Part shown: one piece after another, positions 10,824-21,422 of the stretch
Position numbering within the stretch: position 1 is the stretch's first letter
Layout of the letters: each line of letters begins with the position of its first letter
Assembly: GCA_009363875.1 (NCBI GenBank)
Contig: CM018690.1
Location: 10,342,788 to 10,406,787 of the forward strand
Reading direction: 5' to 3'
Origin: Mikania micrantha
Taxonomy: Eukaryota; Streptophyta; Magnoliopsida; Asterales; Asteraceae
Length of the DNA stretch: 64,000 nt
The notes under the pieces: generated by a model
Seen by the model: the letters and a program-made list of their open reading frames with translations, nothing else
Database searches by the model: none
Told to the model about the DNA's origin: nothing
Program-made: the position numbers and the translations under genes

Positions 10824-13800
10824 TGTAACAGCAAGTACCAGAACGTCCGGCAAGTCCGTACGGTACGTGTACTTTCTACAGTAACTATGTGTACTTATAC
10901 GATTTTAAACAGTACTTGAATTAACGAGATCTTAAATACAAGAAATCGTTGTACGTATTTTCGTATAAACTTAAATACATTAAGTACAACGTACATTTGG
11001 AACATTTGTTACATTTATTAAGTGAAAACTTAATTACAGTTAACACAACAAGTCACGAGAAACAACGATGCTCAAACAATACTCAGAAACAAATCGGTTG
11101 CGATCTGATGTCCACAACTGACAGGAATCAGATGACCGACAAGTCAGTACAAGAACAATGTGAAAACAGGATGTTTAGTTGAGTCCGACAGTGAGGAAAC
11201 ACAATCTAAACACAATTACAGTGTTATTTCAGAATAACGAACTGACAGTGTGTTTGCGTGAGTGACGATTCACACAAACATATCTGTGAGTTTAGAGTTC
11301 TGAAATAATGACTGAAAAGTAGAAAACAAAAGTCAGAAAGCAAAACCATCGTCGTGTTCGTTCGGGTGACGATTCGAACGAATTACGCGCGAAGGTGACG
11401 CGATCTGACGAAACGAAAACGAAAACACGACACGAACGAAAGTAATTTAATAAAATAAAATAAATAACATTTTACAATTTTGAAACTCATCAAAATAATT
11501 AAATTAAACTCTTTTTATTTAAAACCATTTAAATTACGCGTAATTTTCCGGAAACGTAACGAATATGCGAACCGAGCAACGAAAACGAACCCGAACACCC
11601 TCGGGGTATAAATACCCTTAAATGAGTTGAAATACCTCATTTCCCACTTCATCTTCCCCACAAAAACACCCCAACCCGGTTTTGAAAACCCTAGCCACCA
11701 CCAAACTTCTCCTCTTCATATCTCTCTCGTTTCTTAACGAAAATCGGTGATTCTTGCGCCCACGCGAAGCCTCGACGAGCTCTACAAGAAAGTACAACAG
11801 ATCGGAGCTGTTACTCACTAGAACTCGAGGTATTAGCATGAGAAAACCACGAAAATTAGGGTTTTCTCCTTCTTTTTCAGCCTTAACTCTCAAACCGGTT
11901 CTAGACTCCACCATCGCATCCTTTACTCTCGAAACCTGGTCTGAACATCCACCAAACCTCTAAACCTTGGTTACCCACATCAAACCCACGAGGCCCAGCT
12001 GGTCAGGGTTCGGGCGAATGGGCGCCATGGCAGTCAGTCGAATGGCCAAGGCCGAAAGGCCAAGGCCGAAGGGCCTCCTTCGCCCAGCAGCTCATTCGAC
12101 CCTTCTTCAGTGCTGTTCCCTCATTCGCTGTTCCCCCTTCATTCGGCCAAGGTCTTTCATTCGCCATTTCCTCATCATTCGGCCAACAATCTAGTCGACC
12201 ACCATCATTCGCCAGGCAGCCAAGCCTCATTCGACACCCACACACCAGGACCTATTCGACCAGGACCCAACTCCATTCGGGCCTTAGCCATTCGCTAGCC
12301 TTCTCCTTCGCCAGTCTCCTCATTCGGAGCCATCACCACATTAGCCGCTTCTCTTCTTTCGGCCAATTCCATTGTGGGTTCATGACTTTAGGTGGCCAAC
12401 ATCTACTGATCAATACACGAGCTCCATGTTACCAGATAGATTAAACCTTAGAGAGCCAAGAACCCTAAGACAGCTTACCATCTAGTCCAAGGACCTTCAA
12501 CAGGCCATCAGCTTCTTTGGGGCCCAACAGGCCCAACAATAGACCCAAACGTATTCTGGTTGGCCCAGGATGGACCCAACCTCATACTATCAAGGCCCAA
12601 TGATGTCTCGGCCCAAATCTACTGTTCCAGCCCAGAACCAATAGTAGGCCCAATAAATAATCTCAAAAACCTTGTTCGGCCCATGTTTAGTAAGTAACTA
12701 AGGACAAAATAGGCCCACGATCGATTTCAGCCCAAATGAACCAGGCCCAGGTTGGCCCATGCTCTATTTTACTACAGGCCTTGATGGGATTCAAGGGGCC
12801 CAGTAAAATCAACCTTTGGCCCACAGATTTTGGCCCAAGGCCACCATTTAAGGCCAACAGTTCAATCTTTAGGCCCATCATTGTTTCAGCTCCATTTAGC
12901 CAGGCCCAACTTGGCTTATGAGTTATATTAGTGAAGGCCTGAGACAAATCTCAAAGGGCCCAACAAAATCAGCCCGAGGCCCACAGAAAACTAATTCAAG
13001 GCCTATTTTGAGGCCCATGTCCTCATTTTGGAGCCACCATGCTAATCCCTTGGCCTACAGCCCATTCTTGGACCAATTTCAATTCCTACAGCCTTATATG
13101 ACTCTAGGCCCAACAAATATTACCAAGGCCCACCTTGGGCCCGATAAATTCCTTAGAGGCCCAAAACAAGGCCCACAAGGCTACTTGAACTCTAGCCCTT
13201 GTAACTTTTGGCAAGGCCTTGGTATTCCATTAGTCCAAATCAATGTCCCAAACTTTCAAATAAGCCTCACCATTCTCAAATGTTCAAGAACTATTCCAAG
13301 GCCCATGTATTTGGGCCCAAGGCCCAAATTGTTACACAAATGGCCCAACAAGTAACTTGGTCACAATGTTCGGTCCATATGCCATGATTTAGCCCACATG
13401 AGTTCACTACATTTCATAAGATCAAGATATTATATGTCAAAAGAATGTTTGCTTAATTAATCAATAATTATGCGATAAATGTTCAAAACGTACAAAATCA
13501 ACAAAGACGAGTTGGAAACTAAGCACTAAGTCTTTCATCAAAGCAAATGGCATATAACTAATGACAATATGATAACTTATAAGGTCATTAACTTGAATCA
13601 AACATATGGGACCGAACAGGGATCATGACCAAGTCTCACGCGTGTTAGCCAACATTAGGGCTAACACATGTATCTACACACAATTTCCTACAAAACTTAT
13701 ACTTACAAGTCTTAACAACGTGAAATCAATACAGGAACGTGAAAATAAACCAAATTACCATACAGAGCGCGTGCAGTCTTTTGTTTAAGCTAAGTCAACT

Positions 13801-14740
13801 CAACAGCTACAAGGTGAGTTCATTGCCCCTTTTCTAACATTTTGTTTTAAAACGCGGGGCTGAGAAGCATGCGTAAACTGTTTTATGTAAATTGTTTACT
13901 TAAATGCATTTATATATGTTTATATGAATAACTGTTATCTTAGACTCCTGTTTAGGTAACTGTTATGTATCAAAGAACTATTTTCAAAGAACTATTTTCA
14001 AAGAACTAAAGACCTCAAACAAAGAACTATTTTCAAAGATCTATTTTCAAAGAACTATTTTCAAAGAACTAAAGACCTCAAACAAAGAACTATTTTCAAA
14101 GATCTATTTTCAAAGAACTAACGATCTATTTTCAAAGAACTATTTCAAGGGTGTGTTGTCAAAGAACTAACGATCTATTTTCAAAGAACTATTTCAAGGG
14201 TGTGTTGTCAAAGAACTAACGGTCTATTTTCAAAGAACTATTTCAAGGGTGTGTGATGTCAAAGAACTAACGGTCTATTTTCAAAGAACTATTTCAAGGG
14301 TGTGTGATGTCAAAGAACTAACGATCTATTTTCAAAGAACTATTTCAAGGATGTGTTGTCAAAGAACTAACGATCTATTTCAAAGAACTAAGTACAAAGA
14401 ACTATTTTGAGGAACATCTGGGAAATGCTCAAAGATAACATGTGCCAAAGAACTAAAGAACTATACGAACTATGGACGGTCTAAAGAACTATAAAAGCCT
14501 ATATATCAAAAGATGTCCTAGCTAGACTGATTGATTATAGGTCACATGTTTGATGAGGTTTACAGATCTCCCATACTACTAAGTACCTTGATTGACAGAC
14601 TAGTCTACTCGAGTTGACCATAGGCCCCAATCATTAGGACTTAGATTTTATTGAATGTTTACTTATTTATTTAAATTAAGCATTTATAACTAATTCTACA
14701 ATTGCTGTTTTAATCATATTTGTATGATGAACATATGAAA
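10824..14740 (+). repeat. 3' LTR of Element A, first part
   Basis: Direct repeat of 2695-6602. Interrupted after ..ACATATGAAA by Element B; the last five bases TGAAA are the target site duplicated on insertion. Confidence 0.92.
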
Positions 14741-16353
14741 TGTAACGACCCGTTTCGATAGATTATTATAATATAATTTAACGGGTGAAATTGTAAGTTA
14801 AATATTTATTTAACTAGTATTTGAATTATGTTAGTAAGTTAAATTAAATAACTAAGTTAGTTAACTTGGTTATGTGGGTTACTAAGTTGAGGGATTGAAA
14901 TTGCCAAACTCTCAAACTTGTAACTAGGTGGATAAATGTTGACTTAGTCAACATAACTAGATATTTTTATCTAGTGTGAGTGTGTGTGTGTTTTGGACGT
15001 TCAAGAAGAGGAGAAGAAGAGAAAACCTTAGTTTTCCAACATTTTCCTCAAATTGGAAGTTTGTTTGGGTTGGAAACTAGCAATTGAAGCTAGAAATCAA
15101 CTCCCAATATGATTACTAACAAGAGGTAAGTGTTAGTTTGTTGTTTTGGTTAAATTTTCGTGAATGAATATGAAGCCATAAATGGGTTTTTCATCAAAAC
15201 ATGAATTGGGTGTTATCACTAGCAAAAGATTGTTAGTTTTGATTGTTTAAACATGTTTTAAACACCCAACACATAGATTCTTGCATAAAGAATCAATAGA
15301 TGATGATATGGGAGTTGGGTAAATTATGTGTGTTTGAATTCACATATGAGCTTGATGAATTGAGTTGAAAAATGATGTTATGTTGATATTTTTATGTAAG
15401 AATGTTGTCAAAACTCAACAAAATCTATTAAACTTATAGTTTTATAGAGATTGAGTATAAAATGGGATTTGGATAATTTGAAATGTTCAAGAAAGTGTGT
15501 AGGAGAAATCTTGCACACAAAGTGTTTGTAGAAATGCCAATAGTTTGATTTTTAATCAAAAGTTGGTGAAGTGAATTATGAAACTTGTTTGAAGTGATTA
15601 TCATTGTAAAAATAGAGAATTTGATAGTCAATGAATTGACTTAGATAAGTCAATGTAAATCTTAACTGGAATGATAGTTAAGAGAATTGAAACTTGATGT
15701 GAAATAGGTGGTGGTATTGGAAGTGCAAAGGAAAGTCAAAGAGAAGGCAAATCATCATTTGTTAATCTCTAATCCTAGTGCTAAGGTAAGTTATCTAACT
15801 TGCTAAACACCATATATGTGAAGTAGTAATAGTCTACTTATTGAATTTGTTTGACTATGGATGGTTTGGTTCATAGTGTTGTTGTTGATTTGGGCAGTTT
15901 GACTTATTTAGTCAAACTGTGTGTATCTAATGTGGCGCTTGAATTGTGATTAGTTGCAAGTACATCGAGTGTCAATTGATGTGCTATTCTAATACTTGAA
16001 TTGATTTGACTATGAATTGATAAATTCATAGATAGATGTTGGTTGAGTAAATTGAATTGACTATGAATTTATAAATTCATAGATATAGTTTGGTTGAGTG
16101 AGTTGGATTGTAATTATGTGTAGTCCACTAATTGAGTTGAATGGACTATGAATGGTTGAATACCTACTTGAATGGAATTGGTTATGAATTGTTAAATTCA
16201 TACTTGAATTGGATTAATTATGAATTGTTAGTTCATAATTGTAATTGAGTTGATTGTTAGGTTTGACTTTATTTAGTCAAACTGACTATAGATCATAATG
16301 TTTGAATTGTGATATTAAGAAATTGAATTGAATAACAATTGATTTGGGGAAAT

Positions 16354-16715
16354 CTATGATGGAAGGACTAGAGTGTGAACATCATAGTAAATTGTTTTGG
16401 TTATTTGAAATCTATGATGGAAGGACTAGAGTGTGAACATCATAGTAAATTGTTTGGTTGATTGAAATCTATGATGGAAGGACTAGAGTGTGAACATCAT
16501 AGTATGAATTGAAATTGTTGATTACTTCACCACTTGAATGTGGAAGTAAAATTTGGTAAGTTATGATGGAAGTACTTGAGTGAGAACATCATAACTATGT
16601 TGAATATCAATTGTCACTTGATTGTGATAATTGAGTTGATTTGGTTGAAATTGGTTAATTGAGTTAAATTTGTTTTGAAATCTATAATGGAATTACCTAA
16701 GGGTGAACATTATAG
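16354..16715 (+). ncRNA. Array of five covarying hairpins with fixed 18-nt loop (5' LTR of Element B)
   Basis: Hairpins at 16354-16387, 16412-16445 and 16469-16502 pair CTATGATG with CATCATAG. The one at 16561-16594 pairs TTATGATG with CATCATAA. The one at 16682-16715 pairs CTATAATG with CATTATAG. Every loop is 18 nt: GAAGGACTAGAGTGTGAA three times, then GAAGTACTTGAGTGAGAA and GAATTACCTAAGGGTGAA. Stem changes are compensatory on both sides. The same array is at 23036-23397 in the 3' LTR. I know no named motif of this form. Transcription is inferred from the LTR location. Confidence 0.7.
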
Positions 16716-17170
16716 TAATTTTTGTTGAAATATGATTGGTTATCAACGGTATAACTAATTGAATTGATTTGAATGGAAGTTGGAGGGTTAAACCCTTTGT
16801 GGTGACTTTGACCCATTTTGAGGTCTTGATTTCATCATAGATGGATTTGGTGTCAAATTATGTTTGAATTCATTATATTATGATCCAAACATGATAATAC
16901 TCCATATTATATGTATATGGATGATGGAAATAGGTTTTGGAAGGGTCAGAGCGTTAATTGCTTGAAATTGAAATTTTGACCCGTTTTGAGGATTTGATGT
17001 CCAATTATGTTTGGATATGAAATGATGTAATTTGATGATTTGAATCCAAGTTATATGGTTGAATAGACCTTTTGGATGTGTGAAATCACTTTGAAAAGTG
17101 AAAGAACGAAAACGGGTCTTCGAATGGGTCAAAACTGCACAAAACTGGAAGTTTCTGCACCAAAGTGCAG

Positions 17171-17275
17171 AAGACCATAAGCTACGGCCCTGGGACCATA
17201 AGCTACGGCCTAGGGTAGCTGAACTTTCTGATTTACGGCCCTGAGAGAGTAGGCTACGGCCTACCTTACGGCCTT
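17171..17275. repeat. TACGGCC motif tract
   Basis: CATAAGCTACGGCC occurs twice, followed by three further TACGGCC copies, in about 105 bases near the 3' part of the LTR. It is a GC-rich island in an AT-rich LTR and recurs at about 23853-23957. Confidence 0.6.
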
Positions 17276-17645
17276 GATCAAAATTGATGTATTTTGCCAT
17301 TTTTGGGTTGGGGAACCATTGGGGATAATCTTACTTAGTTCTTATGAACTAATGGTGAAATTATATGTGGTGTTTTGCAGGTCGGAGTGAGATGATGCGT
17401 TAAAGCTCATGATCGGGCACGTAAGTTAAAAGTTCAAACGTTTTGGTAAATTTTGGTTGTTGGGTTTTCATACAAACTATTGTATGATAATATTGGAATG
17501 TAATTAGTAACTAATCAAGTTCATATTACATATAAAAATGTTTTTCTCGCTTCCGCATAAATATTTGATAAAGTTTTGAGTTAAAACTTAACTGGGACCT
17601 AAATTTGACACGTGTAAGCATGTATGGATTTTGGGTGTTACAAGT

Positions 17646-17658
17646 TGGTATCAGAGCC
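17646..17658 (+). promoter_or_regulatory. Primer-binding site, initiator tRNA-Met, Element B
   Basis: TGGTATCAGAGCC starts three bases after the LTR. Confidence 0.9.
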
Positions 17659-18274
17659 AATGGTTTGAGTGAATCAAGTGCGTCGTGAACTCTTGATCTC
17701 AAACTTTTGTGCTCTTGATATGAATTGATAACGTTTGAGTTGAAGACCCGATCATGAAGCTGAATGCATGAGGTTAGCACATCTAATTCCTACATTACAT
17801 TGTTGAATTGGTTGTTGGATATTGAAATTGAATTGATGTTGATTGATTATTTTGAACCTAAATCTTTGTCCTAAGTGTGAAATGGAGGAAATAAGGAAGC
17901 GAATATATGATGTATGTACCATTACGTCTGGCCAACGTATTAGTGCACACATGATATAAACGAAGTCTTATGGAAACCATTTGATATTTAGGTCATTGAA
18001 ATTAGGTAAGGTGTTAGGAATTGGTTTGAAAAGTGATTGTAGGATCACTAAGACTTGGGTTATGGTTAGTAGTAAAGTGTGCACTTGTGCACCTAAATTT
18101 TGATTTTTGTGAATTGAATGTTGACTTACTAATTGAGTCTTGATGAAATTGGTGAATGTTATGATATAGTTGCATAACTTGTGATAGTGTTATTATATGT
18201 TTTATAATAATTGACACAGAGAATTTGTGAGAAATTTAATAAAAGACCATTGTGAATGGTAATTGAGTGATAAA

Positions 18275-19011
18275 TCACAGTTGTGTGGTGAAACATGTAA
18301 GACCACTAGTTTGTGGCATTGAAATTTTTATGTAAACCACGGTTGAGTGGTGTTAAAATTTAAATTTGTTATGGAAGACCACGGGTGAGTGGTATTGTAT
18401 TTGTCATGTAAGACCACAGGTGTGTGGCATTGGTTTATCTTGTAAGTCCATATTGAAATGGCATTGGATTTGATATGTAAGTCCACATCGATGTGGCATT
18501 GGGGTAATCCACGAATGGGTGGGTTAAATAGTTAATTTAACTAAATGAGTTGAATTTAGTAATAGATGTAAGAAATTAGTCAGATAAGCTGACAAAGATG
18601 TTTGTTTACACTATATGGTCAAATGCATAAAAATGACCTGTTATGATGTAAACAATACAACATGATAATGTTGTTAATGAATGTTGGGTAAATATGATGT
18701 TATCCGATTGTTGTTTAAATATTGGTTAAACAATTAATTGTAAGACCACGGGGGAGTGGCATTTGATATAATCCGCATTCGTGCGGAAAGAAATTGATAA
18801 AGATGGATATGGTTTGGGGTGATCCACCTAGATGAAGGACACTCATGTTTGAAACTACTTGTTAATTTAAGTAGTTGGTTGGTATATAAAATAGTATACT
18901 TGAATGTGCTATTATGGGAGACTATGACCCATTGACTTGCCTAATAATGCAAGTAATTGAACATGCCAATTGGACATGATATTTGTTTGTGAATGATCCA
19001 CAAAGGTGTGG
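18275..19011 (+). ncRNA. Array of eleven 14-nt CCNN-N6-NNGG hairpins in Element B interior
   Basis: Each unit is four bases, a six-base loop and four complementary bases. Starts are 18275 (TCAC/GTGG, wobble), 18303, 18337, 18379, 18414, 18448 (CCAT/ATGG), 18483, 18509, 18746, 18773 (CCGC/GCGG) and 18998. All others are CCAC/GTGG. Loops differ (tagttt, ggttga, gggtga, aggtgt, attgaa, atcgat, gaatgg, ggggga, attcgt, aaaggt). Most are framed by GTAAG before and CATTG after, at a 26-42 base period for the first eight. Base-pair-preserving changes argue for selected structure. Function is unknown. Confidence 0.65.
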
Positions 19012-20278
19012 ACATCTGTTTATAAAAATATATGTTGTGAGAAATAGATTACATGAGTATATGTAATGCTATGCTTAATTAGAATTTGAATTCTAAAGAA
19101 TTGAAATTTGACGATAGTTGAGTTATGATATATGTCTTAGGATACCTTGACTATCCTTAAAGACATTTGGGATGTAAGTATATGTTAATATACATAATGA
19201 ATCATTTGAGCATTGACATGTGAAAATGATTATGTGATTGAAATTGTTGAGACCCTAATATATTAGCAAAGATGAGGTAGAATGAGAAATGACTTATACA
19301 TTTTGGCATAAATGTCGTAAGTCATTATTGATTAAAATTTAAACTGTTATGGGCTTGATATGCCTTAAGTAAAAAAAAAAAAAAAAAGTGTTTCAACACT
19401 TGGTGTTGTTATACACTATTTCAGGTTTTGACATAAGTGTCATAACAAATGAAATTGTTACTATAAACATGTGATTGTGAAAGCTGCTTATGCTTTACTT
19501 GAAAGAAGCTATAGCTAACACATGTTTGTAGATTGATGTGATTATTTGATTTGTATAATAAGAAATCTGTGAATTTCTTGAATTGAAATATCCTTGTGTG
19601 ATAGGATGAGGATATAAATGATTGATGTATTCTGTATGTGATACCATTATCATGAGTTGAAAAAGAGTAATCACATCTCGTGATATGGGTTTAATACCTT
19701 AGTAAATCACTAAAGAATACAAATAGGGTTGTGTAAGACAATTTGATTGTTATATTGATGTTTTCAACTGGTTATGACATTATAAATAATCAGTGCCTGT
19801 TAACATCATCCATATAACATTGGACTTTCAGGAATTGATATATTATGCATAAGTGAAGAAAACCATAATAAATATGAAATGAGGATAATAGACACAAGTA
19901 TAGACATAATGTGATTATGTGGTAAATACTTGTGGTACATATTCATTTATGCTAGTGAATTGGTTGTTGGTTGTATCATATAAATTGATTTAGTTTATGG
20001 GGCAATGCAAATTGCTAAAGCTCCGTATTGGTTGGTATAGATCGACATGAAAGAATTGTTGTGTTGATTAAATGACTACTTGATAAGTTTTAGTAGTGCT
20101 TTGAATTTGTAAATTGAACATCCCATAATGGTGATGGTCATAATTGGTTATGCAATTTCTTGGGTTCATAATTACTTGATTCTATTCATTTAAGTGCATA
20201 TGAACCATTGGTAACAAGCAAAACGAAGTACTAATATATTGAGTGTATTAGTATGAAATGTTGAATCGATTGATATTA

Positions 20279-20310
20279 TATGGTGGAAGTACCGGAGGGA
20301 GAACACCATA
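20279..20310 (+). ncRNA. Sixth 18-nt-loop hairpin, in the interior of Element B
   Basis: TATGGTG pairs with CACCATA around the loop GAAGTACCGGAGGGAGAA. It has the same loop length and framework (GAA..AC...AG.G.GAA) as the LTR array but a different, still complementary stem. Confidence 0.65.
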
Positions 20311-21408
20311 AATGAAATAGTAAGTTACTTAACCTACAAACACTATATATGTATAGTAGGTTAAGCCTACTAATTGAAATTTGATTTTTATCATTTGGTT
20401 GTAGATATATGTTTGACTAATGAAAGTCAAAGTAAAGAGTTGATTATGTGAATAATTGATGGTAGTAGTATGTATGATATAAGTGGAATTAATCATATGG
20501 TATATAAAGTTGGCGAAGATAAGAAATCAAACCAATTAACCATATGATCATTAAGAAGTGGAATAATTCATATATTAAGTTATATGATTGTTGAGTGAGT
20601 CAAAATGACTTTATGTGATGTTTGACTTTAAAAAGTCAAAATTATGCCTATTTTTAAAGAAATAGGATACCTAAGATATGTATAAATGGTATTTATACAT
20701 ATGATGGAATGAATAATTAGGTGATTGTTCTAATGAGAGGTGAAAGAAGTGTATAGAAATACACTTGAGTGTATGATGTGGTTTGAATTAACAAAGTCAA
20801 ACCAAATAACATGTTATGAGAATTGATATGCAAATCTTAAGTATGATGATTTCATATATGTATGAAATACTTAAGAAAGCTAATTAATATGTGATAATTA
20901 TGCGTAAGGGGATAATGAATATATAGATTTATATGATTGACTAAATGTGTAGAATTGGGTTTGATCAAAGTTTGACTTAAAAAGTCAAACTGCTCAAACT
21001 ATGGATGAGTTTGATGAAAACTCAAGTAATAGGATTTGAGAATAAGTAAAGATTTAATCACAATGATGCGTGATAATAGAGGTTTGAATGATGAGTTTTG
21101 AGTTTTAATTAGTTGAGTAAACTCAAATAGTAAGTTGTTTATAGTTTCCATTGAAGCTATGTTGGAGTTATGAACAATGGGATGTTAGGAGGAGTTAAAG
21201 TCTTTAAGAAGACTTAGTTTAAATCATGTTATTAAATTATTTGATAGCATATGTGGTAGTTGAGGAAGTAATGGGCGGATGAATCCGCATATATACTAAT
21301 TGATGAATTAGAAATTGATAGTGCGTTAAAAAGAGAAAGAGTGAGATAATGAAATATTACTCACATCTTCTTTGAGGTGTAAACAGGTTTCGGGGACGAA
21401 ACCTTTGT

Positions 21409-21420
21409 AAGGAGGGGAGA
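21409..21420 (+). promoter_or_regulatory. Polypurine tract, Element B
   Basis: AAGGAGGGGAGA lies two bases before the 3' LTR. Confidence 0.85.
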
Positions 21421-21422
21421 TT

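Larger units (their letters stand above)
14741..17642 (+). repeat. 5' LTR of Element B (2902 bp)
   Basis: TG...CA-bounded and repeated exactly at 21423-24324 as far as I compared. It is full of short hairpins, including TGTTGACT-TAG-TCAACA near 14937 and a 10-bp stem at 15895-15919. It also has the covarying 18-nt-loop array at 16354-16715 and a TACGGCC-rich tract at 17171-17275. The minus-strand frames at 15434-15631 and 16878-17300 are chance frames. Confidence 0.93.
17643..21422 (+). other. Non-coding interior of Element B
   Basis: No gag, protease, RT or integrase motif appears in any frame; only chance frames under 90 codons occur. It contains the hairpin array at 18275-19011, a 17-base A run at 19371-19387 and a sixth 18-nt-loop hairpin at 20279-20310. 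TTTGACTT...AAGTCAAA inverted repeats occur near 20615 and 20970. The interior ends in the conserved ..TTTCGGGGACGAAACC.. preceding the purine tract, as in coding chromoviruses of this window (46617, 63433), which suggests descent from one. Confidence 0.8.

Noticed and set aside
15434..15631. 65-codon minus frame repeated at 22116
   Set aside because: Same reason: LTR text, composition of random AT-rich sequence.
16878..17300. 140-codon minus frame, duplicated at 23560-23982
   Set aside because: Lies inside the LTR of Element B, no known domain; duplication is simply the LTR pair.
18275..19011. CRISPR-like regular repeats
   Set aside because: Eukaryotic retrotransposon interior; repeats are hairpins of 14 bases with variable loops and irregular spacing, no leader or cas genes.
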